From Gnetum montanum (taxonomy: Eukaryota > Streptophyta > Gnetopsida > Gnetales > Gnetaceae): 37,117 nt of DNA. The stretch's first letter is position 1. Every line of letters begins with the position of its first letter. A model generated the notes under the pieces. The model was not told where the DNA came from and made no database searches. It was given only the letters and a program-made list of their open reading frames with translations. Of the stretch, positions 1 through 11,281 are shown one piece after another. The position numbers were made by a program, and so were the translations under genes. The stretch lies in assembly GCA_015680685.1 (NCBI GenBank), contig MNCI01007639.1:468323-505439 (forward strand). Reading direction: 5' to 3'.

Positions 1-60
1 AGTGGAAAAGAATATTAACTAAGCTAAGCTAAGAGGAAAAGGGTAAGAAAATCTAATCTA

Positions 61-385
61 GCCTAAGTGCGACAAGCAACTGATTCCTTGATCAACCGTA
101 CACATCTTGGACTTCATGCATGACTACCACTGGGACTACCAAGCGTAGCTCTGAGGTACACCACTAGGATTACCAAGCGCAGATCCCAAATATGCCATTG
201 GGTTACCAAGCGTAGATCCTGGATACGCCACTGGGCTACCAAGCAGTCACACTTAAATGCTCGTAATCAAGTCATACTCATTCTACTTCTAGGAGTTTAA
301 GGGTGAGAGACTAATCACGATGAGCAACCGATTCCTTGACTAGCCGTACACATCCGTAGATGCTCGTAGTCAAGTCGTACTCACA
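61..385. repeat. Duplicated segment enclosing a short tandem repeat
   Basis: Two related blocks occur: GATTCCTTGATCAACCGTACACATC-like sequence at about 82-107 and again near 330-355, each followed by a CGTAATCAAGTCATACTCA-like stretch (about 263 and 364). Between them, at 126-247, four units of about 35 bp begin CCACTGGGNTACCAAGCG. The layout suggests local duplication within the LTR-like segment. I see no coding potential. Confidence 0.7.
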
Positions 386-645
386 CCGCGCTATGAAAGC
401 AATAAATAACATTAAATAAATAACAAATAAATAAACTAAGTGAATGCTGCAATGATGAAGTAATCTTGATCTTTATTTCCGGTCATGTGCATGTCCAAGT
501 ACAGCACAATCGAATAAAGACACCATACAATTACATTCACCATACTACGGGCAGACACGGGAAAAAAATCTAACTTTGGAGGGATCAAACTGCCAGAGCT
601 TTGCTACTTCTAAACTGGGATGTCAAACAAGGGAGAGCTGCATCT

Positions 646-653
646 TATTTATA
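646..653 (-). promoter_or_regulatory. TATA box of LTR0 (minus strand)
   Basis: The reverse complement reads TATAAATA. It has the same orientation as the LTR1, LTR2 and LTR4 TATA boxes and is likewise followed to the right (upstream) by palindromes, so it could drive minus-strand transcription. Confidence 0.45.
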
Positions 654-668
654 GATATGAAGGTGGAC

Positions 669-751
669 TGCGATATCACGTATGAGATATCGTAGGAAAG
701 ACGCGATATCGCGGGGGGATGCGATATCACGGCGGACGCGATATCGCGGTC
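669..751. repeat. GCGATATCGC palindrome cluster
   Basis: Four spaced copies of a perfect or near-perfect palindrome (CGATATCACG, ACGCGATATCGCG, GCGATATCACG, GCGATATCGCGG) lie just upstream of the minus-strand TATA box. The position matches the U3 palindrome arrays of LTR1, LTR2 and LTR4, but the palindrome sequence differs. Confidence 0.75.
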
Positions 752-820
752 TATGCGAATCGTGTCTCATCACTGGTTAAAGCAACAACCTGTCATGTAA
801 TGATGCAACATAAGATAATT

Positions 821-1380
821 GCTAGTTTAAGATCTTAGCGGACTATAATAATGTAATAGTTTAATTTAAAATGTAAAATGAATGCTAAAATTTGCTAGTT
901 TAAGGTCATGGTGGACTGTCACTGGGCTACATTGTAAAGAAAGTGCTAAAATTAGCAGTTTAAGGTCATGGTGGACTGTGATAATGTAAAGTTTGATCTA
1001 AGATATGATATGAATGCTGAAATCACCAATTTAAGGTCATGGTGGACCGTTAATGGTTCTAAAATGTGAAATGAATGTTAAAATTTCTAGTTTAAGGTCA
1101 TGGCGGACCGTCACTGAGCAAACCATAAGTTAAAATTGCTAGTTTAAGGTCTTTGTGGATCGTCATATGACCATATTATGGGTTAAGATTGCTAGTTTAT
1201 GGTCTTTGCAGACCATCATATGGACCACACTATAGGTTAAGGTTGTTATTTTAAGGTCTTTGCAGACCGTTACTGGGCTGTAGTGTAGGCTAATTGTTCT
1301 TAGTTTAAGGTCTTTCCAGACTGTGGTGGGTTGTATTGTAGGCTAACGTTCCTAGTTTAAGGTCTTTGTGGATCATGGTA
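821..1380. repeat. Palindromic mini-repeat array A (unit 1, LTR side)
   Basis: About ten units spaced roughly 55-65 bp apart share the core GTTTAAGGTC-n6-GACCGT. In most units the core contains a short inverted repeat, for example GGTC-ATGGTG-GACC or GGTCT-TTGC-AGACC. Intervening bases often read CACTGGGC or contain TGTAA. Similar cores make up the arrays at 6601-6867, 18169-18483, 31381-31624 and 35021-35352. This array lies between the LTR-like segment and the promoter of the antisense gene. No protein is encoded. Confidence 0.85.
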
Positions 1381-1416
1381 TGTTTAAAATTTGCAAATGT
1401 GGACCAAAAATTTTTT

Positions 1417-1584
1417 GTGGGCCCACTTACTACGCTGCAAATGAGTGGTACACTATACTGGGACTGTGCTACAATAGTGCTACACTACAGTGGTATCCCG
1501 TGTTACTTGGAGCATGAAAATGACAAGTGTTTTACCATGTTGGCTATAAATAGGGGACTAACCCCTGGTAAACTTGTCATTTTC
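1417..1584 (+). promoter_or_regulatory. Putative promoter of the unit 1 antisense gene
   Basis: The palindrome GTGGGCCCAC (1417-1426) matches the plant TCP-factor consensus. TATAAATAG follows at 1545-1553 on the plus strand. The TATA box sits in the loop of an inverted repeat: the left arm at 1516-1537 (GAAAATGACAAG then TTTACCA) pairs with the right arm at 1566-1584, with one 3-nt indel. Transcription would start near 1575-1585, inside the right arm. A good 5' splice site follows at 1790/1791. Promoter activity is inferred. Confidence 0.6.
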
Positions 1585-2830
1585 CTTGACAGAGCCCACA
1601 CTCAGAGCATAGCATGGTCAAATAGAGAGAGAGTGTGTAGCAGTTGGTACTACCAATTTACGAATGAGGTAATGATGCACAAAGGTGAACATAAGCATCG
1701 GAGATTGACCAAGGTGGACGAGGTGAGGGACACTCTGGGACACCTCTCCAAGGCACATCTCAAGGTGTGACAAGAGGTTCCATCTGGTCGGTAAGTCGTT
1801 CTGCTACCATTTCTTCCATTATGTGATGCATTGGGTTAGGTTGCCATTGCCGTTACTATTGTCATTTTTGCAACTGTCGCCATTATTTTTGTTGTTGTTT
1901 CAGCAGCTACGCCGTGGTTGTTGCTACTTGGTCGCAATGGCCATATGGTTGCTATGCTATGGCTTCATGCAATACTACCCTAGCCACCATTGTTAAAAAT
2001 GGAGACTACGTTACCATAGGGGTTTGAGTGGTTTTGGGTGGTGTAGCGCATGTTCAACGTAGCGTACCGCCCTTAAAGGGGTCTCTTCGTTTGCATAGTT
2101 TTTGTAGCAGCGTGACACATGCTTGGCATGGTGTAGAATGAGCTATTTCATGTAGTAGGGTAGGGTCAATGCAACAAGTGCACTATGAATTCTTTTTTTC
2201 CTATGCTACTAAGGTTGTAACATTTTTATTGTTGTTACGCTACACTATTATGTTGTTACGTCCTTAGGCCATTATGTTGGCAGTCTGTCATGCTGCTACA
2301 CTGTCAAACTTCTAATGCTTCTATGCTGTTAGATTTGCTATGTTGCCAAATTTTTTACACTATGACGCATGTTACAGTCCTCTATTTTTTGCATTGTTAC
2401 ATGTCTATTTGTACTTGTTCATTTACTGCGCTACATGCGGTGTATTCGTCTTGCTATGTTGCACATAACGTAGTTGTCACCCTTATGCGAAAGTGTAACT
2501 GTTACACTCTGTTGTATTAGGCATGTCTATTACATTGTGCTATGTAACATGTAACTATCACATCATGGGGTGTGCCCACTATTTTTATGCTACATGGGTC
2601 TTAACTATTACGCTACGCTACACATTTTGCTATGCTGCATGCAATGTTTACCTATGTTCTATGGGGACTTATTATTTTATGCTAAAGGAAAATTTGTAAT
2701 TGGAGGATCACGCTATGCTACATGTAAATAGAAGGTCATGCTATGCTACATGTAAATAGAAGGTCATGCTATGCTACATCAGTGATCATCACTTGAACAC
2801 AGTGCTAACGTTTGATCCTTTGTCATGCAG
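1575..2830 (+). other. Exon 1 and long intron 1 of the unit 1 antisense gene
   Basis: Downstream of the TATA box, exon 1 would run to 1790 and end in TCG|GTAAGT. The next good acceptor, TCATGCAG, ends at 2830, where sequence alignable with unit 3 (exon from 27320) and unit 2 (exon from 14736) begins. Exon 1 reads mostly as leader with short ORFs. The ~1.04-kb intron is rich in GCTAC, CTATG and ACGCTAC words. It includes three near-identical 28-bp copies of ATGCTATGCTACATGTAAATAGAAGGTC-type sequence around 2708-2780. ORFs inside it are not supported as coding. Confidence 0.55.
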
Positions 2831-5800
2831 GGTCATGTTGAAACCTGTTTTGATTATCCTTAAGGTGGTAGAAGTCCTATGCTGCCTCAGCAAGACCATG
2901 GCTAATGCCGCCCCCCCCCCCAACCCCACACACAAGTAGGGGAGTAGGCAATTTGGTTCCAGGAGGGTGCACAGGAGTTTCTAGAGTTCCTCCTTCACCA
3001 TTTTAGTGTGATCGTGTGGTCACACTTATCAGCCGAGATAGTGGCTATGCTTATAGAAACATTATTGCCCAGGTTAAACCAGGGCATTCTAAAGTTCCTA
3101 GCTGACGAGTCGATCAGGGGCGAAGGGGTAGGAAGCTCAGGCAAACATCTAAAGGGCTTGAGGTACCTAAGTTGGATCTAGGACATGCCTAAATACAAAT
3201 GCTACCACTTGTACAACACATTGTATGTTGGCCATCACATGAGAACCTATTTTTAGAACCCACCTAGAACCGTTTACTATGATGATGGGTGAGTCTTGTG
3301 AAGGTATTTTAACATGTTATGCTAGACAAAAATTCTTACCATGTTCTTGTATGTTGCCAGATTTTATATCGACAAGGGCGGTCTTCATGGTAACACGAAT
3401 ATGTTGGCACTAACCCAAACAACCCTGCAAGAGTTCTCCTCTAGCAGCAACGTGCATGTCAGTGTGGTAGAACAACTTGGGCTTGATTTTAAAAGCTCTC
3501 CAACTAGGTATTCCAAATTTTATGGAAAATGTAATGAAGTTCATTGGTTGGATAGCGAATCGGCATCGCATCGACCGTTCACTGTTGAAGACGTTATGGT
3601 GGAACTTCCATCATTTCCTATGTCGTTTAAGCCTGGTATGATAAACTTTGCATTTTTTATCATGTGTTTAAGTGATGATACACTTTTTTCCTTTACTAAC
3701 TGGTGCATTAGTGAAGGAATCCCTAGAGATTACCATGATCACCTCTGGGCGTGACGATACCAACCTCTTTTTCAAGTATGAGGAGGTGGAGGAGACCTAG
3801 TGTTGGCTCTGCAATGGGGCCCTAACCACCCTTTTTCATAACATTTATGAGGCTAGGCTCATGGAATTTTTTTTGGCTATAAATCCAAGTGTCTCGGCTA
3901 CAGAAATGCTTTCCCTAGTCGATTCCTTCTCTGAGAAGGTTGACTGCTTCCATATATGTGTTCACGGTGTGCAGGTGGTGTTTGAAATTAATGACCAACT
4001 ATTTGCAGATCTTTTCAGCATCCCTTATGATGGTCTCCCTATAGGAGAAAAATCTAGGAAAGATGTAAACCATCAAGGGGATATCAAAGAATGGCTAGGA
4101 ATAAGCAAGGACTGAAAGGGGATTTACATTCACAAGGTCAAGCAAGCGGTGGCCGAAACGATTTACCTTGTCTTCCGTGCCTGCACCTTCCCAAGCTACT
4201 CTCTCAAGGGAAAATCCTTGGAATGGAGTAGGATTGGATAATGAGGGAGATCATGAAGGAAGGAACCCATTACAACTAGGCTAGGTACCTTTTGAAAGGT
4301 TGTGCACTGAGATGGTCAAGCTTCGCAAGAAGATTGAATCCCATTTCAACATGCACTATGCCTTTTTCGTAGCTTGCCTGTAGTGCTTTGTGGAATTCCT
4401 AGTGGTTCATGAAAATGATGTCTAGGTACAACAAGACCATAACTAGATATCTAAGCCATGGATCTACTAGGTCTTCTGTACCACTCAATCACAAGATCCC
4501 TTTGAATCTATCAGCAAATCACTTTCAATAATGACGAGGGATCGGGTGGCATCCCTTTCGTGCTTGGGACAGTGTGGGAGAGGCACCTGCCATTAACACA
4601 AGCAATGTGTTAAGGTGGGAATACCTCATTACAAAACCAGTGAAGACTAGGCTACAACATAAGAAGTCTCATCCTACAGAAGAGCCTCCCCATACGAATG
4701 AAGAGAGGGGGAAGAAGTTTTGAATCAAAATCCGCAAAGTGTAGTCCCCAGTTGGTAAGTGTGTTTGATTATTTTGTTAGCGTAGCACTTACTACGCTAT
4801 GTAGCATTGTACAACATAGCACCTATTTCAATTTAGAGTATCCTACTTATTACAATTATATTTTGTCAGCAGAACAAGAAGAAGAAGAGGAAGAGGCCCT
4901 AGCCCCTGGAATAGGGGAACCTGCTGAAGAGGAGGAAGATGCCCCAGCCACAGAAAAAGAGGTCCTTGCCATAGAGGAAGAGGCCCCTACTGATGACCTT
5001 TTTTCCGAATGTGATTTAGTACCCAAGGGGAAAATGAGTGTTGAGGATGCTGCCACACTATTGGATCAGCTAGAAAGAGAGGGCCTTTAGTTTGATGCTA
5101 GTGAGTTTGACCACTTGTTTGATAGTTTGTCGATGGGCAACCCCCCCGCTATCACCCCTAAGTGTTTGCTGGGTAGGATCTTTACACTATCATTTATGTT
5201 ACTCACCAACTTTGTTTTTATCCTCTCTACCATGGCTAAGACATTTTATTATGCAGCAGACACTACCATTGATGCCCCTGGTCCTTCTTCTTCGATCCTC
5301 CTCCAACCCTGGACCAAGACCCTTGACAAGTTTACTTTTTTGGAGGAGGTGGTTGATGACATGATTGACCGTCTAAGGTAGATCGATCTGGAGATTAGTA
5401 TGTTAACGTTACTATGCTAGGATTTCTATGTTGTTGTAATTTCACTATGTCACTGTGACTAACACTCACCCATGTGTGGTTGGCAACTTGTTGTCTCAAA
5501 TGGGATCCTAAGCAAGCTATTGAGGTTGATGTTGTGCCCGAACTTCTGTTGAAGGTAGCTAAAGTACCTTGTCACATATACGATGAAGTAAATGTGCATT
5601 GTACTTGGCATGCTCCTTATGGGAGTGTAGGCATGTGAATGAAGACCTCTAGAAGCAGGTACAGAAACTTGAGAAGGAAAAAGCCAACCTAACCATCGAG
5701 GTGGGGGATCTCCAATCTTGAAATTTATTTCTATTGGCTTGGGACACTCGCGATGGCAGTTGGTGTACAACCGTCATTGACTATGCATAATATTAGATGA

Positions 5801-6455
5801 CTGTGCAAAGAAAAAATGAAGCCACATGTGAGATCATCAAACAGAATATGCAAATGGACCTTCTATCTCAGAAGAACCAAGACTAGAAGGATTATAGCAC
5901 CAATGTTTATGAGTGGGAATAGGCACAGAAGAATCATAAGCATATGTATAAAATAGAATGTTTTGCCTATCGTAAACAGTACCAAGATGCTTTGGTCAAG
6001 TTGCATACCCATGAGCTATTCCTTGATGTTATTGGTGCTTCTAGGGCTTATGAAAAGTTCATGCAACAAGTGATGGTTAGTGAATCTCTTGAAAGGGAAA
6101 TGACCCTGCATGCCAGTGAGACCACCACTACCACCTTTTCCCTAGGGCCACCTAGATGGATAGCCATGGAAAAAGGGAAGGTTGTAGAAAGTGTTGATTT
6201 ACGATATAGGAATTGGGCCAACCTTACTAAGGAGGAGATCCTATGATGTCTTGCGGTTTGCATGGATAGGATACCCCTCGAAACGGATGCAAGGCCATCT
6301 CAGGGAAGTCACTTTTGTGTTGTGTCATAGTTTATTTCATTAAAGCCTTTGTTGTAGCTTTAACTCATTATTTTATTTCCTTTGTTTCATAGGATCCAAA
6401 CGAAGATGCAGGACCTAGTGAAATAGGGAATGATGGTGTGGGCGAAGACTCATAG
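2831..6455 (+). pseudogene. Antisense multi-exon gene, unit 1 copy (unidentified product)
   Basis: This is a plus-strand gene lying opposite the retroelement sense strand. Exons I infer: 2831-3288, 3361-3635, 3712-4754, 4870-5172, 5257-5397, then about 5480-6303 and 6393-6455 (TAG stop). Introns are GT-AG. The splices 3288|3361, 3635|3712, 4754|4870 and 5172|5257 keep one frame, and 3635|3712 removes a TGA; that intron has a CTAAC branch-point-like site. The product has an N-terminal region (with GKHLKGLRYLSWI and DKGGLHGN), a block with FEINDQLFADLFSIPYDG, a run of Glu from ~4870, and a Lys/Glu/Gln-rich coiled coil around 5640-6050. Copies 2 and 3 align along its length. Decay: several TAG/TGA stops, a C11 run at 2911-2921 with a frameshift, and a frameshift near 4200-4300. 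It may be the antisense ORF known from some plant Ty3/gypsy elements. I cannot name the protein family. Confidence 0.65.
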
Positions 6456-6600
6456 CGTAGCAGCACAGAATTTTTATTATTGTCTTTGAACTTAAAAACT
6501 TTTGTAAACATTATTAATTATCATTGAATGAGGAATATAATGTGAATGAATTTGTTTCATTTTGATTAATGTGTTATATTTATTTTTTATTCTTTGTCTT

Positions 6601-6867
6601 TTTAGGCCCCTTGGGAGCCTCTCGTTTTAGTTTTAGGCCATTTTAGGTCGTCACTAGTTTTAGGCTATTTCGGGCTGTAGCAATAGTTTAAGGCCATTTC
6701 GGGTCGTTACTTAATGATAAAATATTTTTTTCTGGTTTTTTTTTGAGAAGTGGAATAATTAATTTTAGGCCTTGGGGGGGCCACGATGGTAGTTTAAGGC
6801 CATTCTGGGCCATTGTTAGTTTTAGACCATTTCTAGCCTTTGTTAGTTTTAGGCCATTTCAGGTCTT
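6601..6867. repeat. Palindromic mini-repeat array B1 (unit 1)
   Basis: Seven to eight units carry the core AGTTTTAGGCC-ATTTC-GGGCC (GGCC...GGCC arms). The array lies between the stop of the plus-strand gene (6455) and the end of the minus-strand gag-protease frame (7181), so it separates convergent genes. Units 2 and 3 have equivalents in the same place. Confidence 0.85.
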
Positions 6868-7180
6868 ATGCATGGTATTAGTGACAAGGGCAATATAGGA
6901 AGCAAGCTTAACATAAAATGAAAATCAGAAAAAAATTGACTTAATATAAAAATTGAACTCATTGTGAAATGTAAATGATGCACAGAGTGGACTTAATATG
7001 GGAAATGCAAATTAAGCAGTGGACTTTAATGTGAAATAATTCAATTACAATAAATCGGATGTAAACACGTGAACTATGTATACAACAGAATGTAAAAAAT
7101 AGCATATACTATTGGAAGCATGGAAAATTTTAATTATGTAATTTTTTCCTAACCCGACATGGGTTAGGCGAGGCATAGGG
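6868..7180. other. AT-rich spacer, no gene
   Basis: A-rich plus-strand sequence with many AAAATG and AATAAA-like words (for example near 7049), between array B1 and the end of gag-protease. The same kind of spacer follows the array in units 2 and 3. It may hold polyadenylation signals. I see no ORF or RNA gene. Confidence 0.6.
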
Positions 7181-10100
7181 TTAGGTGAACCTGCATTGGT
7201 ACTCTTCTATGTTATCATTTGCAGCTTGGAAGAGCAACTCATCCCACGTTGTTTCTTCATTTGGAGTGATTTCAGCCTATTAAAGCATTTTAGTTTGGAC
7301 AGAGGGTTGGTTTTCAGAGATTTCAATCTCTGAACCTTGTTCCACTCCTACATTGTTTATGGCTTGGGAAGCCACTTCATTGCCATGGATCACCACTTCC
7401 CCTCCTACATAGGGTAGGTGAATTTCTTGGTGTATGGGTGAAGAAATGGCCCTTAGTTTGACCAACCATGATCTCCCCAGGCTCAGGTTGAACCTAGGCA
7501 TTTCCTCTACCATGATAAACATTATGCTTGTGGGGAACTAGTCCCCTGCCACAAAGTTGATGTGAACAATTTCCTTTACCACTACCTGTGCTCTATTGAA
7601 TGATTTTAGGAAAGAGGTTGTCGTGGGCTTGTTTTGATCAACCAAACCCAGTTTGTCCACTATTGGAAATGGGATGACATTTGTAGTGGCTGCATCATCA
7701 ATGTGTACCCTTCAGATCTTGTACTGGCTGACCCGAATTATGATGAACATGGACATTGTTGTCACCTGACCCTTTTTAGGGTCATCCTTAATGGACTTAT
7801 CATGAAACATCAACTGGGATGGTCGTGCTTCCTTGGCCGTAGAGGGAAGCATGACAACATGGATCGCTTTCTCCTCTACCGACATGTTTTTGTCAACCGA
7901 TATGGATGTTAACATGCGAACCATGGCCTCGCGGTGTGTAGTGGATGTCATTACCAAGTCATACAAGCTCAGAGTTGTATTTTTCTATTTTAGAGCTTGT
8001 TTAACTTGGGTGAGGGCATTGAGAAGATCATGCCTGCCATCTTGCTATTTATTACCCTTTTCCTCTTTCATTTGTCCTAGGAGACGAATCTCTTGAGGGA
8101 CATTTTCAGGTTAGGGACTAGGCTTTCTCAGGCAGGATGGTGACAATTGCTTCTATGTGGCATTATCAGTTGCTGATGATGAGGAGGCCATGGGCATTAA
8201 GGACAAGGGTGTAGGCTTAGGGGGACCTAAGGCAGTTCGTTCCTTGTCCACCTTGTCCACTAAATTCTCTTCCCATTTTTTTGAATGGAGAGGCTACAGT
8301 GTCAATTTTTTTTTCTTGGCTTTGTGCGGCAGAGGTGCTTCATTATTATGGCACCTTAATAATGAATGGTGCCTATGGTGTTGGCATGGGCAGTGCAACG
8401 TTGAGCACAAAGGGTGCAAGGGCGGATGTCTAAGAAGCGACCTTAAGGACAAAGGGTTGTCGCAATGTCATTTTTTTTGTTGTCAGGGTTGCTGCATTTC
8501 AAGGAGGGACATGCACCATGAATGGTTGTTGTGGTGGTTCTGGGTTGTCATCAATGCCAATGACATTGATTGTGTACCCTCCATTGTTGGCATTTAGGGG
8601 GTCCTTGTAAATGTGCATTGACTGATTTTCAGGGTGAATAGGACTACTTTCATCCAAGACAAACTTTCCCTAATCAATCATGTGTTGGATATCATCTTTC
8701 AATGCTAAATAGTAGTCCATATCATGACCACACAGTTGGTGATAGTCATAGAAACGTTCTAGCCTGAAGTTATTAGGAACTGACGACTCATTTGGCATGG
8801 CTAAGGAGGGGTTCCTAAGAAGCTTTCAATACCATTGATGTCGTTTAATTGCTTCCTCTAACATCTATTTATGCTATACATACCCAGCTCCCAACAGTCT
8901 CCTCAGAAGTTTTGAAGGCTTAATGGTAAAGGGGTGTATTTGGAGTGATCTTTATGCTCAAAGCTGTGCTTAGGTTGGGTTGATGCCTCAAGTGCTAATG
9001 TTGAGGGCTGACCAGTGTTACTTGAGCCATATGTGGCATTAGTGGGTGCTGTGGCCACCTTTTTGTTGTTGTTGTTGTTGGGTTTGGTCTCCTTAGCCAT
9101 AGCAGCCACCATGGTTGTTGCGACCTTTCCCTTCTCTTTATCCTTTTTGATATGTGTGTTCTTGTATGTGACATAAGCTAGGTCTTTACTAGCTTCGGAT
9201 GTGTCATTGATGCTCTTGGTATGAGCAAATGCTTGACTAAGGGAGCACGGGGCTAGGTAATAAAGCTTTGACTTAATAAAGTCATTTACTTCCCCCTTGA
9301 AGATGGCTAGCAAGTGGGCCTCAATGATAGGTTCACGTATCTCATTCAAGGTGGTGCTCCATCACTCTATGAATATTTGCACAAACTCAAGTGGGTCTTT
9401 CTTGACACTTATCAATTGGTCCAGTGTGACTTTTGGTTTCAAGTTGTACTTGAAACGGGTCACAAACTGACTCAGCAGCTCCTCCAGAGTTGAGATGAAG
9501 GTTCGTGGAAGTGCCTAGTACTAGTCTAGAGCTTTGCCTATGAGAGACATGGCAAAGACACAAATGCTAGTGTGTGGCCATTGTTCCAAAAATAGAGATT
9601 CAGATCTAAACATTTCCAAATGTGCATTGGGATCACCCACCCTGTTGTATTTTGTAAATTGGGGGAGTGGAACCCCAGGGGGCAACGTAAGCATGGGAAT
9701 GACCAGGATGATGGGGTCATCATGGTAAAAGTCCATGACCTATAGCATGTCAAAACTAGTGGCTTTGAGGCATTTGACTTTCTCAGTGAGGGTCTGGATA
9801 AGTTGAAAAGCTTGATCCAGACCTAGTGACATTGCAGATGGTTGCAGGGCTACTTGAGCAGCCATCATATACACCGTTGGGGGTTGCATTGTAGGGGTAA
9901 TGGTCTGGCCCATGGGGGGCACTGTTGGGGCTGCTTTTGCAAATGGTGTTGCTTGGCCCATCCACCACCCAATGGGTGGTGTTGTTGGTGCGATGGTGGC
10001 TGGTAGTACTATGGGGTTGATAGCTTGCTCGGTTCACGGGGCATCCCAAAAGCTCTGCGCTAGATTATACTACGTGTAGAAGCTGGTGCGCTTGGGGTTG

Positions 10101-10940
10101 GACATAGTATGATACCTAAGATGGTTGTGCAATAAGTAAGTAGGTGGTTGGTGCCCACCACATGGTTGAGATTGGGTTAGCCACTCATCATGGGACAAGT
10201 GTAGATGAGGCACTAGAGGTGAAGCTCGCATGTGACTGAGATGTGGGTAGAGTGTGGAGGTATGGTAGCATAGCCGTAACTGATGTTGGGTACACTATTG
10301 GGGCAAACTGAGAAGGAAAGGTGACTAGGAATGAAGTTGAAGGATCCCCTTGCTGGTACATTGAAGGTAAAAAATGGCTGTCCATGACTAACACAAGTGT
10401 AGGTTGTGGCGGGGTTGTAGTAACCACGAAGGGGGCAAAAGCAAAGAGTGAGTTAGACTAGAAGACAGCAGTGGGAGGGATGACTGTAGCATAGGTCTAG
10501 CCACCACCCTTAGAGTGGGAGTCCAAGTCTTCTTGCCCATCCTAGAATGCTTCATCATAATGAGACATTATGTCCTATTCCATAAACCTACTGACTTACA
10601 TCAACTAGTCCAAAAGCCATTGATATTGTTTAGTCAATGGGATGATGACGTCAGGGGCAAGGATGAATTCCCTCCCATTCCGGTGGAGGTACTCAAAGTT
10701 ACGTTTGTCTTCGAGTTCCTAGGGGTCCAAGGGTAGATTCTCCTGGCCTTTTGCATAGAGAAAGTCATATCGCTCTATGTCTTTCATCAAGAGCTCAGGT
10801 AACAGGTGCTACAGTCTAAGGGATTGATGTGGTGCTAGCACCAGGCTGAGTGGCTACTCGAGACCTGTCATATTTTGGATCAAGTACAAAACCTCTAGGT
10901 TCAAGGTGGTGGTGCAGTGGTTGCAAGAATCATCTTTCAT
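7181..10940 (-). pseudogene. Ty3/gypsy gag-protease, unit 1 copy
   Basis: The frame starts at ATG 10940 (product begins MKDDSCNHC) and runs leftward through gag: a Pro/Thr/Met-rich linker (10430-9740), the capsid-like segment LPQFTKYNRVGDPNAHLEMF (around 9660) with MSLIGKALD, and the C-terminal part (9350-8900). A degenerate zinc-knuckle-like segment, YHQLCGHDMDYY, follows near 8740-8700. A linker with ALGPPKP leads to a retropepsin from about 7966. Its active-site motif reads IDDAATTNVIP instead of D-T/S-G, and the later FNLSLGRSWL and SPIHQEIHL are typical of plant gypsy proteases. The frame ends ETTWDELLF...EEY with TAA at 7181. There is no RT, RNase H or integrase. It contains several stops, two adjacent at about 7277-7282, so it is non-functional. 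The Gag would build particles and the protease would process them. Confidence 0.85.
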
Positions 10941-11281
10941 TGTAAGGTGAAAAGAGAGAAAGTGAGACTAGGTATGCTGGGGAGTTACACCTGCTACGCT
11001 AAGCATGAGTGTTATTATAGAGGGTTTGCTACATCATAGGAGGTGCAGGCAGTGTGGGGTAGTAAACAGAGTAAACGTGGTAAGGTAAGTAATCGGTTGA
11101 AGGCTTTGGTCCTACTAGGTCCCAAAGGAACTATCATTGCAACTAGTCTATACCACACAATGCATAGACAACCACAAGGGTGTCACATCTACACTAGTAG
11201 GTGACGGGGTATAGACAACATGAAATATTACCCATGATATGCAGAAAGAGAATAAAGGGCCCTCCTTCTAGTCCCAGAAAT
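10941..11281 (-). other. Leader and candidate primer-binding site, unit 1
   Basis: Untranslated leader between the gag ATG and the LTR1 terminus. Directly next to the LTR, the minus strand at 11281-11261 reads CTGGGACTAGAAGGAGGG within a block shared with unit 2 (23046-23027). Conservation at this exact position fits a primer-binding site. I cannot assign a tRNA with confidence. Confidence 0.5.

Larger units (their letters stand above)
1..769 (-). mobile_element. Partial LTR-like segment (LTR0) at the left end of unit 1
   Basis: This is probably part of a minus-strand LTR. A minus-strand TATAAATA lies at 646-653, as in LTR1, LTR2 and LTR4. To its right, in the presumed U3, is a palindrome cluster, again as in the other LTRs. 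The end CGTGTCTCA at 761-769 resembles the GGTGTTTCA ends of LTR2 and LTR4. No TGTAACG-like left terminus is present, so the element would begin outside the window. The placement fits a 3' LTR for unit 1. Primary similarity to the other LTRs is weak, so the call rests on architecture and position. Confidence 0.45.

Noticed and set aside
821-1380. CRISPR-like array
   Set aside because: Repeats are degenerate, spacers are not unique, and the context is a plant retrotransposon.
1366-1770. 134-aa plus-strand ORF
   Set aside because: It spans array A, the TATA box and the inverted repeat; it is better read as promoter and leader.
3636-3754. C-terminal third of the 137-aa ORF starting at 3341
   Set aside because: Bases 3636-3711 look like an intron; splicing to 3712 restores the frame shared with copy 2.
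4856-5056. Ser/Ala-rich minus-strand ORF
   Set aside because: It is the complement of the Glu-rich exon of the antisense gene.
6868-7180. Possible RT or integrase remnant after the unit 1 protease
   Set aside because: No RT motif (such as YxDD) in any frame; AT-rich spacer only, and the same in units 2 and 3.
11261-11281. Assignment of the PBS to a particular tRNA
   Set aside because: The block is conserved between units but does not clearly match a tRNA 3' end I can name.
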